From Candidatus Poseidonia sp. (GTDB lineage Archaea; Thermoplasmatota; Poseidoniia; Poseidoniales; Poseidoniaceae), in the NCBI GenBank assembly GCA_030829545.1, contig JAURAI010000007.1:26867-90866 (forward strand): a stretch of DNA of 64,000 bases, read 5' to 3'. Below the pieces are notes generated by a model that saw only the letters and a list, made by a program, of their open reading frames with translations, had not been told where the DNA came from and made no database searches. Every line of letters starts with the position of its first letter. The first letter of the stretch is position 1. The translations under genes and the position numbers were made by a program. This document shows positions 36,772-43,700 of the stretch, one piece after another.

Positions 36772-36963
36772 TCAGAAGAGATTCCAAATGGCTTGGACAA
36801 CGCCTTGATTGACGAGGTAAAAGAACCCAGAAAGGAAAATACAGGCGAAGTACACTTGCCCTGGTGTAATCTTCCATGAGTCTTCTGATTCCTCATCGAA
36901 ATAACGAATCAATCCAGCTGCTTGCTGGATACCACTGCCGTCGTTTTTCTTCTTTGCTGCCAT
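36772..36963 (-). CDS. secG: Preprotein translocase subunit SecG (Sec61-beta)
   Basis: 63 aa. The layout is that of archaeal Sec61-beta: basic N-terminus MAAKKKND, the GLIRYFDEE motif, ITPGQVYF, and one C-terminal membrane helix (residues 37-60). It is the small tail-anchored subunit of the SecY translocon. It lies 50 bases downstream of the 312-aa gene at 37014-37952. Confidence 0.87.
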   Translation of the reverse strand: MAAKKKNDGSGIQQAAGLIRYFDEESEDSWKITPGQVYFACIFLSGFFYLVNQGVVQAIWNLF

Positions 36964-37013
36964 GTGGACCGTTCTGTGCGAGAGCCCACCCCCTTATGAA
37001 CGCGACGCGCGGT

Positions 37014-37952
37014 TTACTGCTCTTCTTCTTCGGCCCCGGAAGAGGACAGGTCAACAAATGGAATGCTTTCATCATCGCCCAAATCAGTGATGGATGCTGC
37101 TATGGCAGCACGGTTGTTTTCATCTTTCAAATCGGTGGCAAAGCGTTCGGATGGGGCCTCAACATGAGTTGATTCCAGCCGAGGGTCCAACTGGATGAGA
37201 CTCGCCTCAAGACGTGCGAGTGCCCGCTCCACGCCAGGGCCGTTATCTTCGGCCAATGCTCGTTTTGCCATGTGGAGATCGTCTTCAATCGCATGCTGCC
37301 ATGCATCAACGTCTTCACTGCCTTCACCCAATTTCAGGATTTCATCTGCACGCTCACCCATTGAAGTGATTTGTTCAGACAAGGTCTGACGTGCGGCATC
37401 AACCAAGTTCTTCCATAATTCTTCGTTGGTTTTGCTCGTGATGTCCTTCGTATGCTTCTTCATGAAACGGTCCAATGAACGCCAGTGGGCGAATTCCCAA
37501 GGATGATGGCCGAGTGAACTGACGGTGTCAAAAATCAATCGGGCGCGAAGGTGGAGAGGCCCTTCCAGTCGAATGACATTCAGGTATCCAGAGGTGAACA
37601 AACCGAAGGCCCAATACGGCTTCGAATCAATATGTACCTTCAGGTCACCACTGCTCGTTTCAATGGTCCAGCGTTGCTCATTAAAGCCCGTTGGCTCAAG
37701 GAATTGTGGCGTGTCGGGATGCGATAATTGGCCCATGAGCGCCGTTGCAACATCGCCGAGATAAACGACCTTGCTCGGGCCTGGGAAATGCTTCCCTCGA
37801 AGAAGCAGATGCTCCTTGTCCATGGTGTGCGATGCCTCAGCAGATCCCACTTGGGCGAGCAAAACAGACGAATCGGGGTCGAGTACTATTTCCATGGGAT
37901 TCACGTATATTGCACGGACAAGATATCCGTTATGTGAGGCCATGTCAATCAT
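37014..37952 (-). CDS. Uncharacterised soluble protein
   Basis: 312 aa. The N-terminal 130 residues are strand-rich (YLVRAIYVNPMEIVLDPDSSVLLAQVG). A helical region at about 165-255 has many Ala/Glu/Lys, and the C-terminus is acidic (SSSGAEEEEQ). There is no signal peptide and no recognised motif. The start ATG at 37952 is preceded by a TATA-like element at 37981-37990; the ATG at 37943 is possible. Divergent from the HhH/H1-like gene. Confidence 0.55.
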   Translation of the reverse strand: MIDMASHNGYLVRAIYVNPMEIVLDPDSSVLLAQVGSAEASHTMDKEHLLLRGKHFPGPSKVVYLGDVATALMGQLSHPDTPQFLEPTGFNEQRWTIETSSGDLKVHIDSKPYWAFGLFTSGYLNVIRLEGPLHLRARLIFDTVSSLGHHPWEFAHWRSLDRFMKKHTKDITSKTNEELWKNLVDAARQTLSEQITSMGERADEILKLGEGSEDVDAWQHAIEDDLHMAKRALAEDNGPGVERALARLEASLIQLDPRLESTHVEAPSERFATDLKDENNRAAIAASITDLGDDESIPFVDLSSSGAEEEEQ

Positions 37953-37980
37953 GGTGATGAAGAAACCGCATTCATGCCTT

Positions 37981-37990
37981 CATCATATAT
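37981..37990 (-). promoter_or_regulatory. TATA-like element for the 37014-37952 gene
   Basis: On the minus strand the sequence reads ATATATGATG, about 34 bases before the ATG at 37952, giving a very short leader. Confidence 0.45.
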
Positions 37991-38004
37991 TGCAGGAAGG
38001 TTCA

Positions 38005-38013
38005 AGATATACG
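38005..38013 (+). promoter_or_regulatory. TATA-like element for the HhH/H1-like gene
   Basis: AGATATACG is centred 30 bases before the ATG at 38039, consistent with a leaderless or near-leaderless transcript. Confidence 0.45.
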
Positions 38014-38038
38014 TTAGAGAACACAAACCGGTGAAGGT

Positions 38039-38512
38039 ATGACCAAGAAAGCCAATTCAGAAAATGATGACCTCACATCACTCCCCGGAGTAGGTGCTGC
38101 AACAGCCAAGAAATTGAAGGCTGCAAAACTGACGAGCATCGCAATGGTGGCAAAAGCGACGCCAAGTAAGTTGCAAAAGGCTGGCCTGAGCGTTGCTATT
38201 GCTGGCAATGTTCTCAAAGCTGCAAAGGCTGCAACCTCGGTCAAGAAAGCGGCAACAGCATCCAAAGATAAAGCCAAATCAGCAGCAAAGAAAGTGGCTG
38301 AAAAAACCAAGGACTCTGCCAAAAAAGCAACTGCAGCCAGCCAGAAGGCTACTCAAAAAGTGATCAACAAGAGCCAAAAAGTCGCTGAGGACGTTGTTGA
38401 GAAAACAAAGTCCACCACCTCGTTGAAAACCAAGAAAGAAGATGATCGAAAGGGTGACACCATCAAAGTACCTCGTTCGGTCAAGGACATGCCTTGGTTC
38501 AAAAAGCGCTGA
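38039..38512 (+). CDS. Helix-hairpin-helix protein with histone H1-like Lys/Ala-rich tail
   Basis: 157 aa. Residues 11-60 form tandem helix-hairpin-helix units (LTSLPGVGAATAKKLKAAKL, then SKLQKAGLSVAIAGNVLKAA), as in the N-terminal domain of RadA/Rad51. From about 61 to 140 the protein is a low-complexity Lys/Ala/Ser/Thr run (KKAATASKDKAKSAAKK and similar), like eukaryotic histone H1 or bacterial Hc1 tails. The end carries PWFKKR. This suggests a non-specific DNA-binding chromatin protein. It lies 1.5 kb from the MC1 gene. There are no cysteines and no enzyme motif. Confidence 0.75.
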   Translation: MTKKANSENDDLTSLPGVGAATAKKLKAAKLTSIAMVAKATPSKLQKAGLSVAIAGNVLKAAKAATSVKKAATASKDKAKSAAKKVAEKTKDSAKKATAASQKATQKVINKSQKVAEDVVEKTKSTTSLKTKKEDDRKGDTIKVPRSVKDMPWFKKR

Positions 38513-38554
38513 TTTACCGTTAGCATTGAAGACCGTCTGCCCTTCCATTTGGCT

Positions 38555-38737
38555 ATGCCAAGACGAAAGTACGGCCGTCTTCGCAAGAATGTTGAACTTC
38601 CGCCGAAAGGAAATTGTTCTCGATGTCGCTCTGGAAAATACTGCCCAATCGATGGGCATCAAGGCCAGGGGATTCATCCTAATCGCGCTTGGTCAGGGCC
38701 TGAGCGCATTTCAAAACGAAAGAAAGGGACTTCATGA
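38555..38737 (+). CDS. Small basic protein with a cysteine cluster
   Basis: 60 aa from the ATG at 38555; a TTG two codons upstream is weaker. It is highly basic, with CSRCRSGKYC (CxxCx5C) in the middle, possibly a small metal site with H33 or H38 in the HQGQGIH stretch. It overlaps the convergent recombinase gene by six bases. Unknown family; translation is plausible because the frame fills the gap after the HhH gene. Confidence 0.5.
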   Translation: MPRRKYGRLRKNVELPPKGNCSRCRSGKYCPIDGHQGQGIHPNRAWSGPERISKRKKGTS

Positions 38738-39829
38738 TTCTTGTTCGATGCCACTGGAACTGGTTGAAGGAGTTGTTTCTTCCAGCGGCTGGGAGACAAG
38801 ATACTCTTCATCCATGTTTTCACGAAGGGCTTGGGCCCGGTGATAGACTTCTCGAAGTGTTTGGTCTGAGATTTCAAGGTAGACGCGAGTGGTGGCGATG
38901 GTTGCATGCCCCATGAGTCGTTGAATGGTCACAAGGTCAGCACCACGTTCAAGCAGCCCGGTTGCAAAATTATGACGCAGAACGTGAGGAGTCAGTTTGC
39001 CTTTGGGAAGCCCAGACTCAATCGCTAACGTATCCATCATTCGCTGGACGCCTCGTGCTTGAATTCGACGACCACGCCGGTTGATGAAACAAGGGCCGGT
39101 GTCATCTTCAGTGAGGAGGGCCCGAATGGGAAGCCACGCAGTCAAGCGTTCGATTGTCCGTTGGGTGAACAGCACCATCCTGTCTTTGTCACCCTTACCT
39201 CCTAAGATTCGCGCTGAAGCATCGTCAAAATCAATGTCTTCAAGATTAAGTCCACATACCTCGCTGACCCTCATTCCGGTATCCAACATCATGGTGACCA
39301 TCAGTGAAGTTGCTGGATTTTCGCTCAAGGTAGCGGCTTCGAGAACAGAGGTCAACTCGCGTCGTGTGAGGGTGCGTGGCAACCGTTTGCCAGTTCGGAC
39401 ACGTTGAAGGTGATCAGGCCAGGTTAATCCCAACCAACGGATGAAATGACGAGCAGCAGCCAGTCGAGCATTGTAGGTAGTTGGTCGCAATCCTGCGATG
39501 GAATGTGCCCAGAGGTCAAGTCGCCCGTTCATCGGCTCCATGCGTTCGGCAAGATCCTCAATTGTGAGAGAGGTATAGCCTGCATCGTCCAGCACATCTT
39601 CTCGTGGAAGAGGAGTTTCAACAAGGTGACGAAGTCCGTAAAAGTATGATTTTTGTGTGTTGACAGATTTGTTCTCAGCCTGCAATTGACGCTCGTAGCA
39701 TCCAATCCAAGGCAAATGCCTCAAATGGGTTAATCGAGCAGGAAGTTGGAGTTCACGATCATCAACAAGGCGACGTTGACTTGGCCTTGCTGCCTTTGGT
39801 TGTGGCGTTCGCGTTTCTCGTTCTCTCAT
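38732..39829 (-). CDS. Xer-type tyrosine recombinase
   Basis: 365 aa. Full catalytic set: R187 (GMRVSEV), a lysine in GGKGDKDR (212 or 215), H282 and R285 (HVLRHNFAT), H308 (GHATI) and the nucleophile Y317 (TRVYLEI). The N-terminal SAM-like DNA-binding domain (about 35-140) includes NTQKSYFYGLRHLV. Such enzymes resolve chromosome dimers (XerA in archaea) or integrate elements. The 30-residue C-terminal tail is Ser/Glu-rich. The upstream 230 bp is full of hairpins, including an 11-bp perfect inverted repeat that could be a recombination site. No other element genes adjoin it, which favours a chromosomal XerA role. Confidence 0.85.
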   Translation of the reverse strand: MRERETRTPQPKAARPSQRRLVDDRELQLPARLTHLRHLPWIGCYERQLQAENKSVNTQKSYFYGLRHLVETPLPREDVLDDAGYTSLTIEDLAERMEPMNGRLDLWAHSIAGLRPTTYNARLAAARHFIRWLGLTWPDHLQRVRTGKRLPRTLTRRELTSVLEAATLSENPATSLMVTMMLDTGMRVSEVCGLNLEDIDFDDASARILGGKGDKDRMVLFTQRTIERLTAWLPIRALLTEDDTGPCFINRRGRRIQARGVQRMMDTLAIESGLPKGKLTPHVLRHNFATGLLERGADLVTIQRLMGHATIATTRVYLEISDQTLREVYHRAQALRENMDEEYLVSQPLEETTPSTSSSGIEQES

Positions 39830-39831
39830 TT

Positions 39832-40033
39832 GGCGTCACCGCCTCCCGCCGGAGCGGGTGTGCATCCCGTGTCCCTGAGGACAGATGCACATGGCGGGCT
39901 CTCCTTATCAAGCCATCGTTGGACATATCGAAACGCACCCCTGAGAAGGGTGGGTTGTGATAAAGCGGGTATGAATTTGAGGATCTTGTTTGCGCCGTAG
40001 CACAAACAAGATCGTTGTACAACTCAGAGAGTT
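39832..40033 (-). other. Strongly structured intergenic region, candidate RNA element
   Basis: The 232-bp gap between MC1 and the recombinase holds a chain of complementary segments. These are GGCG-TCAC-CGCC at 39832-39843; nested arms CCCGCC/GGCGGG (39845-39850 with 39893-39898), GTGCATC/GATGCAC (39860-39866 with 39884-39890) and TGTCC/GGACA (39870-39874 with 39879-39883); TTATCA/TGATAA (39905-39910 with 39958-39963) enclosing CACCC/GGGTG (39936-39940 with 39948-39952); the 11-bp repeat at 39982-40013; a palindrome at 40014-40023; and AACTC/GAGTT at 40021-40033. On the minus strand it would be the leader of the recombinase, with a hairpin over the ribosome-binding region. It matches no RNA family I could recognise. 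Strand is assumed. Confidence 0.4.
39982..40013. repeat. Perfect 11-bp inverted repeat (terminator or recombination-site candidate)
   Basis: GATCTTGTTTG and CAAACAAGATC are exact reverse complements around a 10-base spacer. It lies just beyond the MC1 stop (40062) and 150 bases from the recombinase start. It could end MC1 transcription, although no T-run follows on that strand, or serve as a two-armed recombinase site. Known dif sites have 11-bp arms but 6-8-bp spacers. Confidence 0.6.
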
Positions 40034-40061
40034 GGAAGAAGGTGCAAAAGCACGGCAGCAC

Positions 40062-40328
40062 TCAAAGGTGCTCGATGCCTTGCTTCTTGACGTTGGCCTT
40101 CTTGATCTTGTCTGGGAGCCAAGCTGGTCCACCAGCAGGTTTGTCCACCATCGAGATGCTGCCTGTGAAGATGTGGACACGCTTGGTGCCACGCTCTCGT
40201 AGGCGGATGCTCGTGTGGCCGCGGGTTGCAGCCTTAAGGGCCGCACCACGGGGTTGTTTGCTCGCAAATACTTGGCTCGTATCTTTTCCGTTCTCCATGA
40301 GAACGAAGTATTTCTTTCCGTCTGACAT
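40062..40328 (-). CDS. Chromosomal protein MC1
   Basis: 88 aa from the ATG at 40328. MC1 is a small monomeric architectural protein that bends DNA, known from methanogens and haloarchaea. Conserved blocks are NGKDTSQVFASKQPRGAALKAA, IRLRERGTKRVHIF and PAWLPDKI with a C-terminal basic stretch. An ATG five codons upstream exists, but the GGAGGA ribosome-binding site overlaps it and sits well for 40328. A TATA-like element lies at 40363-40373. It is probably a major chromatin protein here, together with the HhH/H1-like protein. Confidence 0.9.
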   Translation of the reverse strand: MSDGKKYFVLMENGKDTSQVFASKQPRGAALKAATRGHTSIRLRERGTKRVHIFTGSISMVDKPAGGPAWLPDKIKKANVKKQGIEHL

Positions 40329-40362
40329 TTGGATTTCCTCCATTCTCTCCTTGTCTAACCGA

Positions 40363-40373
40363 GCATATAATAC
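40363..40373 (-). promoter_or_regulatory. TATA-like element for the MC1 gene
   Basis: On the minus strand the sequence reads GTATTATATGC, about 40 bases before the ATG at 40328. A purine-rich stretch precedes it. This predicts a leader of about 15 bases containing the GGAGGA ribosome-binding site. Confidence 0.5.
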
Positions 40374-40475
40374 TTTCTCCGAAAAAAGGCAATACTGCGC
40401 TACATATGGCGCTCAGTCCCCCATTCCAAGGGCGTTTTTTGGCGCTATTGCTACGCAAGCGGTCGGTTTTGATTC

Positions 40476-40709
40476 CTAAATTTCTGCGCCTGCGAGCGTC
40501 TTGGTTTCGAGAACACCCTCAACGCATCGAATGTGTTGGACAACCGCTTTGGCGATCGTGGCCAAATCATCTGCTTCCAACTTGACGATGAGATCATGGT
40601 CCCCAAACAATACAGTAGCGTCGCAAACATGCGGTAGAACACTTACTTTTGCGTACACGTCTTTTTCCTTTCCAGGTTTGACATTAATGAGTACATATCC
40701 GATGGCCAT
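40476..40709 (-). CDS. Stand-alone Lrp/AsnC ligand-binding (RAM) domain protein
   Basis: 77 aa from the ATG at 40709 (MAIGYVLINVKPGKE). The alpha/beta RAM fold is seen in VYAKVSVLPHVCDATVLFGDHDLIVKLEADDL and HIRCVEGVLETKTL. No helix-turn-helix is present. Such small proteins can oligomerise alone or with full-length Lrp proteins such as the one at 31478-31954. The 147-bp gap toward MC1 holds its downstream region and the MC1 promoter; no RNA was recognised in it. Confidence 0.82.
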   Translation of the reverse strand: MAIGYVLINVKPGKEKDVYAKVSVLPHVCDATVLFGDHDLIVKLEADDLATIAKAVVQHIRCVEGVLETKTLAGAEI

Positions 40710-40742
40710 GGTGAACATTCAGCACCAACCGGCGAGGTCTCA

Positions 40743-43700
40743 TCAGTCTTGTGATGAAGCGTTGTGCTCAGAGAGGGCCAGTGTATGTTGTTCCACATAG
40801 GTTGCCCATTGTTCCTCAGCCCACCCTTCTGGACACGGGCCTTCGAGCCAGAGGCGGTATTGTTCCAATGTCCATCCTTCAGGGATGTAATCGGGGAGGG
40901 ATTCATCCGAGGGTGCATCCAAGGCATCGTGCTCCTCATTCAACTCAAACAAATCTTCAATGGAATGGTCCTGAACATCGTCTTGTGTCCCCCACTCCGA
41001 ATCAAAGGCTTGACCACGATTGTTTTGGTGACGCACCACGACCACTGAAATCATCGCAAGGATGACAATGATAGCCAGCATAAGAGGTAGGAGCACCTCA
41101 TTTTCAGTTGCAGTGGTTGTTGTTTTGGAATCATTGGTGGTTGCATTGCATGTAATGCACTGCAGGAGCGGGCCGACATCAAGGGTCTGCTCATATTGGA
41201 AGGAGGCTTGCAAGTCGTCAACACACGTAATATTTGCAGCTAAGGTCGAATTAGCCAAAGCGCCGGGTACTGGGTATTGCCAGGAGAGGACATTGGAGAA
41301 TTGTGTCTCTTCCCCTGCAGTTTTTACTGATTGAGTCAGCAATACGCCGGACTGGTCGTAAAGTTGGAAGGAACATGTCACTTGATGGAGGCCGTCCAAA
41401 TCCGTAACGGTCGCATTGAGGTAGAGGTCTTCAAGAGGCTGTACTGGCGACGTTTCGACATCTTCGATGGATGTTGGGGCGTGCTGGAACAACATGTCGA
41501 GTGTCATTGATTTGACCAAGCCTTCGACGTCACGAACCGAGACAAGCACGTTTCCGTCTCCATCTGAGAGAGAATTGTCAAGTTTCAATCTGAACATCAA
41601 CCATATCACATCATCACCGTATGCAGATCGATTGCATGCTTCAGGGACGGATTCCATATCCCACACAGGTGATTCAACGGAAGGAGCATTCACCGCCCAT
41701 CCAATCTGAGTCAATTGTGCGGTGACACTGGCCAATGGACGGTCGCTTATCACGCCAACCAACAAGGTCGCCGTTTGACCGAATGTCATGGCATCAACGG
41801 CTCCTAGAGCGTCACAAGCCTCGATGAAAACGACTTCAGGCGGCGTGAGGATGAAGGGGAGGCTCAAACTTGCAGTTGCAGTTGCAGCATTCTGTCCAAT
41901 ACCATCTGCTTGAAGCATCAATTCACCTGCTTCAAGAGTTGAAGTCACTTGATTCAGTTGAATGGTGACCCGCGCTTGTCCGACTTGAATGTCTACCGGC
42001 AGTTGGATACTTTGACCGCCTGGCCATTGAATGGTCAAGTCACCGAGGAAGGCAGTCTGTGGGTCATCAATGTCGTTGACAGCGACAACCACGTATTCAT
42101 CACCATTTCCAACAACCCGGTCAAGGTTGTTTCCGTTACCGTCCTCAAGGTGTAATGTGAGGGTCGGTGAACGGTCGTTCACCCTCAATGTTCGCTGCAA
42201 AAGAAGACTTCCTTCGGTGGTGCGAACCTGAAGATCAACGTCTTCCAAGCCACTGCCTTCTTCAAGAGACAAAAGAGCAGTGTAGCAATACAAGTTTGGG
42301 ACAACTTGGGGTGAATAGGTCACATTGCTGATGTTCCCTCGTGACGTCATGATCAGAGGCAGCGCCTGTCCTTCGTCATAATCAGCATCTTGAACACAGG
42401 CCGTCAGCAATGAATCTTGGTGGCGATAAAGGCCTTCTACTGGCCTGTTAGGGAGTTGAGATGCTTTGTTCCACGTATTCGCATCAACGCCGCTTGCATG
42501 GGGCCCAAACCATTCTGCGGGGGCATCCACAACCCGCGTGACATTTGCGAAGAAACGCGTGATACTCATCCCTTGTGCATCGACGACGGTCGCCCGAAGT
42601 GTGATGAAACCGAGGGTGGAATTGGCAGGAACTACCAGAGAAGTCTCCCATTTTTCCTGTCCGATATTACCCATCTGTAGGAGTTTCCAGTGAGATTCAT
42701 TGAGGCTTTGATTCTCTGAAAGAAGTTGCCATTCCAAGGTGGCAGCGGTCACATTGACGTCATCGGTTGCCTCAATGGTACAGATTGTGTAGGCGCCTCT
42801 GCTGAGCGAGGCAGCACTGCAGTAAGCATCCAGGAGCGTTGGCGGCGCGTTAACAATGAGCGTGATCGCTTGTAAATTATTAGCAAAATGTTGTTCAGGA
42901 CTTGCATTCACATAACGAATCCTTAGGTCAAGGTAACCGGAATCAACGGGAACGATGGTGAGATTGATGATGGCCCGACTTCCGGTTTGGTCGCCTGCTG
43001 GAAGATAAAGCGAGGTTTGGTTCAGGATGGTATTCCCTTGAACGGTTTGGGCGATGAGACTGCCGTTTGCTTCAGCCATGCCGAGGTTTTCAACCATCAC
43101 CTGTATGGTCGTGTTTTCACCTTGATTGACATAGCCCGTAGTCCTCACGTCAATGATGTTGACATCGTGAATAATATCTGCGTAGGCAGCCATCTTTGGG
43201 TCACCAACAACCACACCCATCCAGCCTGAGTATCGGTTGGCAGCAGCGTGACTTTCAGCAAGGTTGTAGCCAGAGGCATAACTCGGGAGGAGAATACTTG
43301 GCATGCCAACTGCCGTAAGATATGGCTCGTAGACGTAACCCTTCACGCCCGAAACCCCGTCCTCGAGTAAATCTGCGATGAGCGATTGTCCGTAGGTAGT
43401 TCCCCAATTGAATGAGCGCCCGCCCGTTGAGACGGCGGTATCCGCGATGGAACCGTTGACCCAACCCATGTGCGGGCGTATGACGCGAAGGACGGTTGAA
43501 TCAACAAATAGAGAGCCACCTGTCGAGGTTGGCACGATGTCAATACTGTGTTTGATACGCAGTGTAGAGGCGTTTTCATGCGGCCGGAATCGCATGGTTT
43601 CAGAAACCCAGGAAGAGGCGAAGGATTCGCTTGCCGAGGTGTTGGAAGAGAGAATGTTCCCGTTTCCATCGAGTGCATCGACCACGATGTCAAAGGCGCC

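Noticed and set aside
36413..36963. Toxin-antitoxin pair of small genes
   Set aside because: The two genes are convergent and the second is clearly Sec61-beta; no toxin motif is present.
38732..39829. Integrase of a prophage or integrated plasmid
   Set aside because: No phage, plasmid or tRNA-attachment features adjoin it, and neighbours are chromatin genes; a chromosomal Xer role is more likely.
39832..40033. SRP RNA, RNase P RNA or 5S rRNA in the structured spacer
   Set aside because: None of the conserved core motifs of these RNAs was found on either strand.
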